DNA of 64,000 nucleotides from Lachnospiraceae bacterium (GTDB lineage Bacteria > Bacillota > Clostridia > Lachnospirales > Lachnospiraceae): the NCBI GenBank assembly GCA_024685315.1, contig JAIKVW010000039.1, positions 36,825-100,824 of the forward strand. Reading direction: 5' to 3'. The notes beneath the pieces are model-generated. The model searched no databases, was not told the DNA's origin, and worked only from the letters and a program-made list of their open reading frames with translations. A program made the position numbers and the translations under genes. Positions 34,458-43,563 of the stretch are shown here, one piece after another; position 1 is the stretch's first letter; every line of letters begins with the position of its first letter.

Positions 34458-35207
34458 ATGGATTATTATGTGATGACACTGTTCCCTGAGATGATAGAGA
34501 ACTGTCTCTCCGAAAGCGTTATAGGGCGCGCGGCAAAGAACGGCATCATCAGCATAAATGCCGTAAATATCAGGGATTACTCAAAGGACAGACATCTCCA
34601 CGTCGACGACTATCCGTACGGCGGGGGAGCGGGAATGGTAATGCAGCCGGATCCCGTTTACGACTGTTACAGCGATATCGTTTCAAAGGCAGGCAAGGCT
34701 CGGAGAGTCATCTACCTCACGCCTCAGGGAAGAAAGTTCACGCAGGCCGAGGCAGAAGCCTTTTCCAAAGAAGATTCGCTTATATTTCTCTGCGGACACT
34801 ATGAGGGCGTCGACGAGAGAGTGCTCGAAGAGATCGTGACCGACAACATTTCTATCGGCGACTACGTCCTTACCGGAGGAGAGCTTCCGGTGATGGTCAT
34901 GATCGACGCGATCTCCAGGCTGATCCCCGGAGTCCTTGGGAAGATGGAATCCGCTGAATATGATTCCTTCCAGGACGGGCTGCTTGAGTATCCGCAGTAC
35001 ACGAGGCCGGAAGAATTCCATGGTAAAAAAGTACCGGAAGTCCTGCTTTCAGGGCACCATGGAAATATAGCAAAGTGGCGGAGGCTTGAAAGCATAAGGC
35101 GCACATATGAAAGGCGTCCTGACCTGCTTAATGATCCTGCCGTACTTGAATCCTTTACCCGCGAGGAGAGAGAGTTCCTGAAAGAGCTTTCCGAAAAAGA
35201 CCAATAG
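34458..35207 (+). CDS. trmD: tRNA (guanine37-N1)-methyltransferase
   Basis: TrmD forms m1G37 in tRNAs, protecting against frameshifts. The 249 residues have the SPOUT knot features: [29 protein letters not shown] and [17 protein letters not shown]. The C-terminal domain includes the conserved [13 protein letters not shown]. It is directly downstream of rimM. Confidence 0.97.
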   Translation: MDYYVMTLFPEMIENCLSESVIGRAAKNGIISINAVNIRDYSKDRHLHVDDYPYGGGAGMVMQPDPVYDCYSDIVSKAGKARRVIYLTPQGRKFTQAEAEAFSKEDSLIFLCGHYEGVDERVLEEIVTDNISIGDYVLTGGELPVMVMIDAISRLIPGVLGKMESAEYDSFQDGLLEYPQYTRPEEFHGKKVPEVLLSGHHGNIAKWRRLESIRRTYERRPDLLNDPAVLESFTREEREFLKELSEKDQ

Positions 35208-35219
35208 GTCATTTATTCC

Positions 35220-35248
35220 TTGCGTTAAACATTTTACTATGTTAAAAT
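35220..35248 (+). promoter_or_regulatory. candidate rplS promoter
   Basis: TTGCGT (35220-35225), 17 bp, TAAAAT (35243-35248). It would give L19 its own transcript with a leader of about 70 nt, in addition to read-through from trmD. Confidence 0.6.
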
Positions 35249-35266
35249 TATCTATTGTGAGATTAT

Positions 35267-35303
35267 GGATGTTCCGCTGCTGCGGTGTGCATTATGAACG
35301 TCC
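35267..35303 (+). ncRNA. candidate L19 leader RNA
   Basis: GGATGTTC (35267-35274) pairs with GAACGTCC (35296-35303) with one G-T pair, enclosing a small CGC/GCG hairpin (35275-35284). It lies 5 bases before the rplS ribosome-binding site. Autoregulatory L19 leaders are known in Firmicutes. Whether this belongs to that family is inferred from position and shape only. Confidence 0.5.
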
Positions 35304-35323
35304 GGACCATAAGGAGGTTCAAA

Positions 35324-35671
35324 ATGAATGAGATTATCAAGGGCATTGAAGAAGCCCAGATGAAGAAGGAAGTACCTTCCTTCGAAGTAGGCGACACCGT
35401 TAGGGTGTATGCAAAGGTTAAAGAGGGCAACCGCGAGAGGACTCAGGTCTTCGAGGGGACCGTTATTAAGAGGCAGAATGGTGGAAACCGCGAGACCTTT
35501 ACTGTAAGGAAGGCATCAAATGGGATCGGTGTCGAGAAGACCTGGCCGCTTCATGCGCCCGCTGTTGAGAAGGTCGAAGTTATCAGGCGCGGTAAAGTAA
35601 GGCGCGCTAAGCTCTTCTACTTAAGAGACAGGGTCGGCAAGAAGGCTAAGGTCAAAGAGCTTGTCAGGTAA
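35324..35671 (+). CDS. rplS: 50S ribosomal protein L19
   Basis: ATG 35324 is chosen, with AAGGAGG about 8 bases upstream, giving [14 protein letters not shown], the usual N-terminus. An upstream in-frame GTG would run through the leader. The 115 residues include [42 protein letters not shown] and the C-terminal [13 protein letters not shown]. It is followed by a terminator. Confidence 0.96.
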   Translation: MNEIIKGIEEAQMKKEVPSFEVGDTVRVYAKVKEGNRERTQVFEGTVIKRQNGGNRETFTVRKASNGIGVEKTWPLHAPAVEKVEVIRRGKVRRAKLFYLRDRVGKKAKVKELVR

Positions 35672-35710
35672 CACCGTTTAGAATTTAGTTCGCGATTATA
35701 CTATGAAACT

Positions 35711-35754
35711 GGACTGCTGATAAATCCGATAGATGAGATCCGCAGTCCTTTTTT
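35711..35754 (+). terminator. rplS terminator
   Basis: GGACTGC (35711-35717) pairs with GCAGTCC (35742-35748) across a 24-nt loop, followed by TTTTTT. It ends only 12 bases before the lepB start codon. Confidence 0.8.
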
Positions 35755-35766
35755 ACTATTACGGCT

Positions 35767-36360
35767 ATGGAAAAGAAAGTCACTTACAATATATACGATC
35801 AGTCGAGCGAAAAGAAACGGCTCATGAGGAAGGCTTTTCTTCGGGCGTTTATCTACATAATCACTGCGGTTGCGGTCGCCGCTCTCGGTTGGTTCTTTAT
35901 CTATTATGCCGCGGTGAAGACGGTGGTCATCGACGACAGCATGTCGCCTGTTCTTTCAAGCGAGAATGTGGTCTTTGTGAACACGCTTGCCTACGCTGGA
36001 AATGAACCGGACCGCATGGACGTGATCTCCTTCAGGATAGGTTCCTCCGGGAACAGTCCTGTCTACATAAGGCGTGTAGCAGGGATCCCCGGCGACACCG
36101 TGAAGATCACCGGCGGGAAGCTTTATGTAAATGATACCCCGGTCGAGCTGTACGAAGACGGCGACCCAATTGAGACCGCGGGCGCTGCTGCAGGCGGAAT
36201 AACGCTCGGCGAAGGCGAATATTTCGTATTCTGCGATAATTACAACGAATCAAGCGGCGACAGCAGGCTTGACAGTTTCGGCACCGTAATGGAGAGCCGC
36301 ATAATCGGCAAAGTATGGTATATATGCTCGCCGCGCGGCAGCATAGGGAGAGTTAAGTAA
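35767..36360 (+). CDS. lepB: signal peptidase I family protein with altered catalytic Lys
   Basis: Type I signal peptidases cleave signal peptides at the outer membrane face. The 197 residues have an N-terminal membrane segment (about 28-50), then the catalytic Ser box IDDSMSPVLSSENVV (Ser near 58). The box that normally carries the general-base Lys (YxKRxxGxPGD) follows, but here reads VYIRRVAGIPGD, with Arg near residue 102. The later GEYFVFCDN...SGDSR and IIGKVW boxes are intact. I see no good ribosome-binding site before ATG 35767, and the gene starts 12 bases after a terminator T run. ATG 35824 is an alternative. Activity is uncertain. Confidence 0.8.
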   Translation: MEKKVTYNIYDQSSEKKRLMRKAFLRAFIYIITAVAVAALGWFFIYYAAVKTVVIDDSMSPVLSSENVVFVNTLAYAGNEPDRMDVISFRIGSSGNSPVYIRRVAGIPGDTVKITGGKLYVNDTPVELYEDGDPIETAGAAAGGITLGEGEYFVFCDNYNESSGDSRLDSFGTVMESRIIGKVWYICSPRGSIGRVK

Positions 36361-36384
36361 AGACACTCCCGGGCAGGAGAGCAG

Positions 36385-37233
36385 ATGAACATTGAATGGT
36401 ACCCCGGGCACATGACCAAAGCCCGGAGAATGATGCAGGACAGCCTGAAGCTCGTCGACATGGTCATCGAGCTTGTGGACGCGAGGCTTCCGCTTTCAAG
36501 CAGGAATCCGGACATAGATACCCTCGCGAAGGGCAAGGAGCGCCTTATCATTCTTAATAAGGCTGATATGGCCGACCCTGCGGTAAATAAGCTCTGGTTG
36601 AAATATTACGAAGACAAAGGCATCCCCGCGATCACCGCGGACTCAAGGAACACCTCCGATATACGAAAGGCAAAGGACATGGTCCTGGAGGCGCACGCCG
36701 AGAAAAAGGCCAGGGACCTTAAGCGCGGGATCAAGAACCGTCCGGTAAGGGCTATGATCGCGGGCATACCGAACGTAGGGAAATCCACTTTCATAAACAG
36801 CTTTGCGGGCAAGGCTTCCGCAAAGACCGGCAACAGGCCCGGCGTCACCAAGGGAGCGCAGTGGATAAGCGTAAGGAAAGACATTATGCTTCTAGACACC
36901 CCGGGACTGCTCTGGCCGAAATTTGACGACCAGGAGATCGGCAAGCGCCTTGCGATAGCAGGCTCGATTAATGACAATATCCTTGATATGAGCGAGCTGG
37001 CCGCAGATCTTCTGATCATACTTAAAGAGGCCTACCCCGGAGTTATCCTTGATAAATACGGCGTCGCTGAAGATATTCCCCTGGAGGATATGCTTACAGG
37101 GATCGCGGAAGCAAGGAAATGCATTGCAAAGGAAGGGCTGCCGGATATTGACAAGGCTGCCAGACTGATAATCGATGACTTCAGGGTCGTAAGGCTCGGA
37201 CGCATAAGCCTGGAAAGACCAGAATTAAAATGA
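36385..37233 (+). CDS. rbgA: ribosome biogenesis GTPase RbgA (YlqF)
   Basis: RbgA acts in late 50S assembly. The 282 residues show circularly permuted G motifs: G4 ILNKADMAD precedes G1 IAGIPNVGKSTFINS, then G3 LLDTPGLLWPK. The N-terminal IEWYPGHMTKARRMM is the family signature. GGAGAG precedes the ATG. The order rplS-lepB-rbgA-rnhB is typical of Firmicutes. Confidence 0.97.
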   Translation: MNIEWYPGHMTKARRMMQDSLKLVDMVIELVDARLPLSSRNPDIDTLAKGKERLIILNKADMADPAVNKLWLKYYEDKGIPAITADSRNTSDIRKAKDMVLEAHAEKKARDLKRGIKNRPVRAMIAGIPNVGKSTFINSFAGKASAKTGNRPGVTKGAQWISVRKDIMLLDTPGLLWPKFDDQEIGKRLAIAGSINDNILDMSELAADLLIILKEAYPGVILDKYGVAEDIPLEDMLTGIAEARKCIAKEGLPDIDKAARLIIDDFRVVRLGRISLERPELK

Positions 37234-37234
37234 T

Positions 37235-37915
37235 ATGAAAAAAGCAGAAATTGAAGCCAGAAGGGCAGCCCGGCTTGAGGCTGAAAAACAGCGCGTCGCG
37301 GGCATGCTTGAATTTGAGCGGAAGTACCTGGACTACGGCTACACGGCTGTCTGCGGTATAGATGAGGCCGGAAGGGGACCGCTTGCAGGTCCGGTAGTTG
37401 CTGCCGCAGTCATCCTCGATATAAACGACCCGATACTCTACGTTAACGATTCCAAGAAGCTTTCCGAAAAGAAGCGCGAATCGCTCTATGACGAGATCAT
37501 TGCAAGAGCTGTTTCTGTCGGCGTAGGTATAAAAAATCCGGAGATAATTGACGAGATCAATATTCTTCAGGCGGACTACGAAGCCATGAGAGACGCGATA
37601 AGCGGTCTAAGCGTGTGTCCTGACATACTTTTAAACGACGCAGTGACCATACCGGAGGTCGATATTAAGCAGGTCGCGATCATCAAGGGCGACGCTAAAA
37701 GCCTTTCGATCGCCGCTGCCTCGATCATTGCGAAGGTCACCAGGGACCGGATCATGCTGGAGCTCGACGCCAGATATCCGGAATACGGCTTCGCCAGGAA
37801 CAAGGGCTACGGCACCGCGGAGCACATTGCCGCACTGAAGGAATTCGGGCCCGCGCCTGTTCACAGGAAGACCTTCATAGGCCATTTTACCGATCCGGAC
37901 AAGGTGGTCAGATAG
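37235..37915 (+). CDS. rnhB: ribonuclease HII
   Basis: RNase HII nicks RNA:DNA hybrids and embedded ribonucleotides. The 226 residues begin with a basic helix, then the catalytic ICGIDEAGRGPLAGPVVAA-type block (here VCGIDEAGRGPLAGP). NDSKKLSEKKRE and the acidic IIKGDAKSLSIAAASIIAKV follow. It starts 1 base after the rbgA stop. Confidence 0.96.
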   Translation: MKKAEIEARRAARLEAEKQRVAGMLEFERKYLDYGYTAVCGIDEAGRGPLAGPVVAAAVILDINDPILYVNDSKKLSEKKRESLYDEIIARAVSVGVGIKNPEIIDEINILQADYEAMRDAISGLSVCPDILLNDAVTIPEVDIKQVAIIKGDAKSLSIAAASIIAKVTRDRIMLELDARYPEYGFARNKGYGTAEHIAALKEFGPAPVHRKTFIGHFTDPDKVVR

Positions 37916-37932
37916 AAAGGACCCTATAATAA

Positions 37933-38298
37933 TTGAACAACTACGAAAAGGGCAGGGAGTACGAAGAAAAAGCTGCTGCCTACCTTATTTCTCAAGGCTA
38001 CAATATAGTAACTGCAAATTACAGGAGCAGGCACGCGCAGATAGACATTATCGCAATGGAGGACGGCGTACTTGCCTTTGTTGAAGTTAAATACCGGAAG
38101 AGCGCAAGCCCTCAGGACCCGCTGGAAGCGGTTGACGCAAAGAAGCAGAGAAGGATAAGCTCTGCGGCCTCCCAGTACCTTATGGAACACGGAGGGAACG
38201 GCGCTTCTTCATACAGATTTGACGTTGTCTCTTTCCTCGGCGGCAAGCCGACACTCATCCGGAACGCATTTGATTTTGCCGGGCCGGCGGGGTTTTGA
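37933..38298 (+). CDS. YraN family (UPF0102) endonuclease-like protein
   Basis: The start is TTG. The 121 residues have the nuclease fold pattern GREYEEKAAAYLISQGY, NYRSRHAQIDIIAMEDGVLAFVEVKYRKS, with D/E-x-K catalytic-type residues, and KKQRRISSAASQYL. YraN sits beside rnhB in many genomes and resembles Holliday-junction resolvase-type folds. Its cellular role is unproven. Confidence 0.9.
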   Translation: MNNYEKGREYEEKAAAYLISQGYNIVTANYRSRHAQIDIIAMEDGVLAFVEVKYRKSASPQDPLEAVDAKKQRRISSAASQYLMEHGGNGASSYRFDVVSFLGGKPTLIRNAFDFAGPAGF

Positions 38299-38333
38299 GA
38301 GACAGCATGAACTTTAGAACAGAGGTTTGAAAG

Positions 38334-39656
38334 ATGTCACAGCACAGGCATGTTATCACAAGGATAGTCCCGGGTTCGATTGCGGAAGAACTGGGCCTTG
38401 TCCCCGGAGATGTGCTGATCTCGATCAACGGCAGCAGCGTCGAGGATATTTTTGATTACAGATTCCTGATCAACGACGAATATGTCGAAGTCCTGGTCGA
38501 GACCTCCGAAGGCGAGGAGCTCCTTGAGATCGAAAAGGATTACGACGAGGATCTCGGCATGGAATTCTCCAGCGGCCTTATGGATGAATACCGCTCGTGC
38601 CGCAACAAGTGCATTTTCTGCTTTATCGACCAGCTGCCAAAGGGCATGCGAAGCACTATGTACTTCAAGGACGACGATTCCAGGCTTTCATTCCTCCAGG
38701 GCAATTACATCACCATGACAAATATGAGCGACGAGCAGATCGGACGCATCATAAAATACCGCCTTGAACCTATCAATATCTCCGTTCACACCACCAACCC
38801 CGAGCTTCGCTGCATGATGCTGAAGAACCGCTTCGCCGGGAAAATTATGGATCAGCTTCAGCGTCTCTTCGACGCAGGGATAGTTATGAACGCGCAGATA
38901 GTGCTCTGCAGGGGCATAAATGACGGAGACGAGCTCCGCAGGACCATAGAGGACCTTTCTTCATTTCTTCCTTATATGGAGAGCGTGTCAGTCGTGCCGG
39001 TCGGGCTCTCGGATCACCGCGAAGGCCTCTTCAAACTGGAGCCGTTCACAAAGGAAGACGCCTGCGAGGTGCTGGACATCATAGACCACTTCCGCGATAA
39101 GATCTACGCGAACACCGGGAACCACTTCATACACGCTTCAGACGAATGGTATTCGCTTGCCGGAAGAGAGCTGCCGGATGAATCCGAATATGACGGCTAC
39201 CCGCAGCTTGAGAACGGTGTGGGGATGAGCGTGCTCCTCAGGAACGAATTTGAAGAGGAGCTTAACAGGCATGATGGAGATGACCGGCAGGGACACCTCA
39301 CGGTAGTCTGCGGCACTCTGATCGCGCCTTTCCTCAAAGATCTGGTAAGTTCCTTCAATCAGAAGTTCCCGAATATCATTGCCGACGTACGTCCGATAAG
39401 AAATGATTTCTTCGGACATATGATCACTGTAAGCGGCCTTCTGACCGGGCAGGATATAATCAGCCAGCTTAAAGAAGCCTCCAAAAACGGCGAAGAACTC
39501 GGGGACAGGATCCTCCTTCCCATCAACCTTTTAAGAAGCGGAGAGGAAGTGCTGCTTGACGACGTTACGGTCTCCGACATTGAAAGCGCTTTACAAAAGA
39601 AAGCCGTAATTGTACAATCTAACGGACAGGATCTGGTTAAAAAGCTTATAGGCTAA
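38334..39656 (+). CDS. PDZ/radical-SAM DUF512 protein
   Basis: This 440-residue protein has a PDZ-like N-terminal domain (ITRIVPGSIAEELGLVPGDVLISING). A radical-SAM-type cluster SCRNKCIFCFIDQLPKGMR follows, with CxxxCxxC at residues about 89-96. The C-terminal DUF512 domain contains TGQDIISQLKE and ILLPINLLR. It immediately precedes der, an order conserved across Firmicutes. The substrate is not known; the [4Fe-4S] cluster is predicted from the Cys spacing. The neighbourhood suggests ribosome or RNA biology, but that is inference. Confidence 0.9.
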   Translation: MSQHRHVITRIVPGSIAEELGLVPGDVLISINGSSVEDIFDYRFLINDEYVEVLVETSEGEELLEIEKDYDEDLGMEFSSGLMDEYRSCRNKCIFCFIDQLPKGMRSTMYFKDDDSRLSFLQGNYITMTNMSDEQIGRIIKYRLEPINISVHTTNPELRCMMLKNRFAGKIMDQLQRLFDAGIVMNAQIVLCRGINDGDELRRTIEDLSSFLPYMESVSVVPVGLSDHREGLFKLEPFTKEDACEVLDIIDHFRDKIYANTGNHFIHASDEWYSLAGRELPDESEYDGYPQLENGVGMSVLLRNEFEEELNRHDGDDRQGHLTVVCGTLIAPFLKDLVSSFNQKFPNIIADVRPIRNDFFGHMITVSGLLTGQDIISQLKEASKNGEELGDRILLPINLLRSGEEVLLDDVTVSDIESALQKKAVIVQSNGQDLVKKLIG

Positions 39657-39674
39657 GAACAGGATAGATATAAA

Positions 39675-41003
39675 ATGAGCAAACCGATTACGGCCGTCAT
39701 CGGGCGGCCTAACGTGGGAAAATCCACGCTTTTTAATGCCCTGGCGGGGCAGATGATCTCCATCGTCGAAGACACCCCAGGGGTAACAAGGGACAGGATC
39801 TACGCCGACTGCACCTGGCTGGATCACAGCTTTACGCTGATCGATACCGGCGGTATTGAGCCGAAGAGCGACGATCTAATGCTTAAGAGCATGAGGGAGC
39901 AGGCCGAGATCGCGATAGAGACGGCCGACGTTATCATATTCATGACCGACGCGAAGGAAGGGCTGGTCGACGCCGACTATGAAGTCGCGGACATGCTCCG
40001 CAAGGCCCAAAAGCCAGTGGTGCTTGCGGTCAATAAGATCGACAATTTCAAGGCCCAGCAGAACGATATCTACGAATTCTACAATCTCGGCATAGGCGAT
40101 CCTTATCCGATCTGCGCATCCCAGAAGACCGGGCTCGGAGACCTGCTTGACGAAGTCGTGAAGCATTTTCCTGAAGGCTCCGGCAAAGAGGAAGAGGACG
40201 ACAGGCCCAGGATCGCGGTCATCGGAAAGCCTAATGTCGGTAAATCTTCGCTTATCAACAAGCTCACGGGCGAGAACCGTGTCATCGTTACGGATATTGC
40301 GGGAACCACCCGGGACTCTATCGATACAGACATTAAGCATAACGGAAAAGAATATATCTTCATCGATACCGCAGGACTCAGGAGAAAAAGCCGGATCAAG
40401 GAAGATATTGAGCGCTACAGCATAATACGCGCGGTCGCTGCCGTTGAGAGGGCAGACGTCGTGATCCTGATGATCGACGCCGCCGAAGGCATTACCGAGC
40501 AGGACGCCAAGATCGCGGGCATCGCTCACGAACGCGGCAAGGGCATGATCATAGCGGTCAACAAATGGGACCTCATCATCAAGGACAACAAGACGGTGAA
40601 CGAGTACTCGGCGAAGATCAGGAGCCGCCTCCCCTTCATGAGCTACGCGGAGATCATCTATATTTCCGCCCAGACCGGACAGAGGCTGCCGAGGCTTTTT
40701 GACATAATCGACGCGGTCATCGAGAACCATGCTATGCGGGTAGGCACCGGCGCCTTAAATGAGATCCTGATGGAAGCTGTTGCGATGAAGCAGCCGCCTT
40801 CCGACAAGGGCCGGAGGCTCAAGCTCTACTATATTACGCAGGTCTCGGTAAAACCTCCGACATTTGTTATATTTATAAATGACAAAAAGCTTACGCATTT
40901 CTCGTACACAAGGTACATAGAGAACTGCATAAGGGGCACCTTCGGATTCCGAGGGACTCCGTTGAATTTCATTTACAGAGAACGCAAAGGAGCAGAGGAA
41001 TAA
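39675..41003 (+). CDS. der: ribosome-associated GTPase Der (EngA)
   Basis: Der functions in 50S assembly. The 442 residues carry two tandem G domains. The first has [23 protein letters not shown] and NKIDNF. The second has [34 protein letters not shown] and NKWDL. A C-terminal KH-like domain follows ([19 protein letters not shown]...[16 protein letters not shown]). plsY follows by 1 base. Confidence 0.98.
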   Translation: MSKPITAVIGRPNVGKSTLFNALAGQMISIVEDTPGVTRDRIYADCTWLDHSFTLIDTGGIEPKSDDLMLKSMREQAEIAIETADVIIFMTDAKEGLVDADYEVADMLRKAQKPVVLAVNKIDNFKAQQNDIYEFYNLGIGDPYPICASQKTGLGDLLDEVVKHFPEGSGKEEEDDRPRIAVIGKPNVGKSSLINKLTGENRVIVTDIAGTTRDSIDTDIKHNGKEYIFIDTAGLRRKSRIKEDIERYSIIRAVAAVERADVVILMIDAAEGITEQDAKIAGIAHERGKGMIIAVNKWDLIIKDNKTVNEYSAKIRSRLPFMSYAEIIYISAQTGQRLPRLFDIIDAVIENHAMRVGTGALNEILMEAVAMKQPPSDKGRRLKLYYITQVSVKPPTFVIFINDKKLTHFSYTRYIENCIRGTFGFRGTPLNFIYRERKGAEE

Positions 41004-41004
41004 A

Positions 41005-41616
41005 ATGATCATAAAGATTATTGTCTGCCTCATAATAGGCTATCTTTTCGGATGTGTGCAGGCCGGATATTTCTTCTCGATATTCGTTAAACATGACGAT
41101 ATCAGGAAGCACGGGAGCGGGAACGCAGGTACCGCGAACACCATCAGGACCTACGGAAAGAAAGCAGGCTACATAGTTTATGCAATAGACGCGGTAAAGG
41201 TCATAATCGCAGTGTTGGTCATCTGGTTCGCGGTATACCGCGGCGACCCTGACATAAGGTTCCTCAGTATGGCAGGCGGCCTCGGGGCAGTGCTTGGCCA
41301 CAACTTCCCGTTCTACCTTCATTTTAAGGGCGGAAAGGGAATTGCAGCCACCAGCGGGCTTATGATGACGCTCGGCGCTCCGATGATAATCCTCTGCCTG
41401 CTCGCATTCTTCGTGCCTTACGCTGTGACCAAATATGTTTCCGTAGGCTCGCTTGTGCTCACCGGGCTTTTCCCGCTGTGGGTGGCGCTGCTTTACCGGG
41501 GCCAGACCGGAATGCTTATCATCGCGATCATAATCGCGGTAATGGCCTGGATCCAGCATAGAGAAAACATAGTAAGGCTTTTAAACGGAACCGAGAGAGG
41601 ATTCAAGAAGAAGTAA
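41005..41616 (+). CDS. plsY: glycerol-3-phosphate acyltransferase PlsY
   Basis: PlsY, an integral membrane enzyme, acylates glycerol-3-phosphate with acyl-phosphate from PlsX. The 203 residues have about five membrane segments and the conserved loops: IRKHGSGNAGTANTIRTYG, LGHNFPFYLHFKGGKGIAA, and the later R/E-rich end. The partner plsX is at 25270. The position after der is a common arrangement. Confidence 0.96.
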   Translation: MIIKIIVCLIIGYLFGCVQAGYFFSIFVKHDDIRKHGSGNAGTANTIRTYGKKAGYIVYAIDAVKVIIAVLVIWFAVYRGDPDIRFLSMAGGLGAVLGHNFPFYLHFKGGKGIAATSGLMMTLGAPMIILCLLAFFVPYAVTKYVSVGSLVLTGLFPLWVALLYRGQTGMLIIAIIIAVMAWIQHRENIVRLLNGTERGFKKK

Positions 41617-41633
41617 TTTACAGAGGCAGATAG

Positions 41634-42143
41634 ATGACAGCAGCCGGAAATAATCCAGCAAAAAAAGTTATTATCTATACAGACGGCTCCTCGCGCGGAA
41701 ACCCCGGGCCCGGAGGCTACGGCGCAGTTCTCCTGTTCACTGACTCAAAAGGAGAGACTCACCGCAAGGAAATATCAGCAGGATACAGAATGACCACCAA
41801 TAACCGCATGGAGCTAATGGCGGTCATTTCTGCCTTAAATGAGCTCCTCGTTCCCTGCGATGTCGACCTGTACTCGGATTCCAAATACATTGTTGACGCG
41901 GTAAATGAGCACTGGATCGACAAGTGGATGAAGAACGGCTGGAAGCGCAATCGTAAAGATCCTGTGGCTAATCCTGATCTCTGGAAGCTGCTTCTTAGCG
42001 CCATGAATGATCACCAGGTATCTTTCCACTGGGTGAAGGGCCATGACGGTGTCGCCCAGAACGAGGTCTGCGACCGGCTTGCGGTCGCTGCCGCCGAGGG
42101 AAGCGAACTTCTCGAAGATACCGGTTACACGGAGGCAAGCTGA
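41634..42143 (+). CDS. rnhA: ribonuclease HI
   Basis: RNase HI degrades RNA in RNA:DNA hybrids. The 169 residues include the four acidic catalytic positions: YTDGSSRGNPGPGGYG (Asp), NNRMELMAVISAL (Glu), LYSDSKYIVDAV (Asp), and the C-terminal NEVCDRLAVAAA (Asp). WVKGHDG is the basic loop. Having both HI and HII is normal. Its last base is shared with the next gene's start. Confidence 0.95.
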   Translation: MTAAGNNPAKKVIIYTDGSSRGNPGPGGYGAVLLFTDSKGETHRKEISAGYRMTTNNRMELMAVISALNELLVPCDVDLYSDSKYIVDAVNEHWIDKWMKNGWKRNRKDPVANPDLWKLLLSAMNDHQVSFHWVKGHDGVAQNEVCDRLAVAAAEGSELLEDTGYTEAS

Positions 42144-43552
42144 TGAAGAGCTTCCCTGATGAATTTCTTTCCCGCATGAAAGATATGCTTGGGGATGAGT
42201 TCGATGACTTTATGAGCTCCTATGAGCGCCCCGTTCTTGACGGGCTTCGGACCAATACGCTCAAGATATCTCCTGAGGAACTGGCCGGGCTTACCGGAGA
42301 GGACGTTGAGCTTTCCGAGCGCGTCCCCTGGAATCCTGACGGTTTTTATATTAAAGATAAAAGAAGCTTTTCCCTGAGCCCGTACTACCATGCGGGGCTC
42401 TATTACATACAGGAACCAAGCGCAATGCTCCCAGCAGCGCTTGCATGCGCAAAGCCCGGAGAGAGAGTCCTTGACCTCTGCGCTGCGCCCGGAGGGAAGA
42501 GCACTGCCGTAGCTGCGGCAATGAAGAACGAAGGCATACTTATCTCAAATGATATCAGCCGCTCGCGCGCAAAGGCGCTGCTGCATAATATTGAGGCCTT
42601 CGGCATAAGCAACTGCGTGGTAACAAGCGAATCCCCGGAAAAACTGGCTAAAGTCCTTCCGGGGTTCTTTGACAAGATACTTATTGACGCTCCCTGTTCT
42701 GGTGAAGGCATGTTCCACAAAGAGCCCCGTATGACTGAGAGCTGGAAGAAGAACGGCCCGGATTTTTACAGGGAGCTGCAGGAATCCATAATCACGAGCG
42801 CGGCCCTGATGCTTGCGCCCGGAGGCAGGATCATCTACTCCACCTGCACTTTTTCACCGCAGGAGGACGAGGGCCTGATCTCATGGTTCCTTTCCAGCAA
42901 TCCTTATTTCCGGCTCGTCGACCCTTCAGATCTGCCTGAAAGCAGGAGATTTGACACCCTGACCTGCGGAAATCCGCAGTGGGGGGACGGTAATCCTGAG
43001 CTTGACCGCACCCTCAGGGTATTCCCCCATAAAGTCCTCGGAGAAGGCCATTTTGCAGCGGTGCTTGAAAGGAAAGCTGCCGAAGGGAAAGTGTCTAGCA
43101 GCAGCAGAGCTTCATCCGCAAGGTCAAAACATAAAGAGCTCGCTCCCTTCTATGAGTTCCTGATCTCTGAAGGCATTCTCGCGGAATTTGATGAATCAAG
43201 GCTCCAGCTGTCGGACGGGTACCTTCGCTATGTTCCGGAAGGCATGCCTGAACTAAGGTCAATATATGTGATGAGGAGCGGGCTTTTCCTCGGTGAGATC
43301 CGCAGCGGAAGGTTTACGCCGAGCGGCGCCTTCGCAAGGTACCTTTCGCCGGCAATGGTCACCAAATGCCTTGACCTTCCGGCAGGAAGCCCTGAAGCCG
43401 CAAAATACCTTAAATGCGAGACCCTGAACGTGGATCGCGCTCTGTCCGGCGGATGGTACCTCGTCTGCGCCGACGGCTATTCCCTCGGCTGGGGAAAAGT
43501 AAGTAACGGATCACTGAAGAACAAGTACCCCGCGGGCTGGAGACTAATGTAG
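42143..43552 (+). CDS. RsmF-like rRNA (cytosine-C5) methyltransferase
   Basis: This NSUN-family SAM enzyme has 469 residues. The N-terminal segment, SYERPVLDGLRTNTLK, precedes the SAM motif VLDLCAAPGGKSTAVAAAM. The catalytic Cys block is DAPCSGEGMFHKEP, and the second Cys motif is IIYSTCTFSPQEDEG. The C-terminal region carries a further RNA-binding domain (FLGEIRSGRFTPSGAFARYL), as in RsmF/YebU. The target base is probably a 16S cytosine, inferred from the family. Confidence 0.9.
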   Translation: MKSFPDEFLSRMKDMLGDEFDDFMSSYERPVLDGLRTNTLKISPEELAGLTGEDVELSERVPWNPDGFYIKDKRSFSLSPYYHAGLYYIQEPSAMLPAALACAKPGERVLDLCAAPGGKSTAVAAAMKNEGILISNDISRSRAKALLHNIEAFGISNCVVTSESPEKLAKVLPGFFDKILIDAPCSGEGMFHKEPRMTESWKKNGPDFYRELQESIITSAALMLAPGGRIIYSTCTFSPQEDEGLISWFLSSNPYFRLVDPSDLPESRRFDTLTCGNPQWGDGNPELDRTLRVFPHKVLGEGHFAAVLERKAAEGKVSSSSRASSARSKHKELAPFYEFLISEGILAEFDESRLQLSDGYLRYVPEGMPELRSIYVMRSGLFLGEIRSGRFTPSGAFARYLSPAMVTKCLDLPAGSPEAAKYLKCETLNVDRALSGGWYLVCADGYSLGWGKVSNGSLKNKYPAGWRLM

Positions 43553-43563
43553 AAAGACCACAT

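Noticed and set aside
35733..36005. A second frame over the start of lepB
   Set aside because: It lies in an alternative frame through the terminator and the clear signal-peptidase sequence, so it is a shadow frame.
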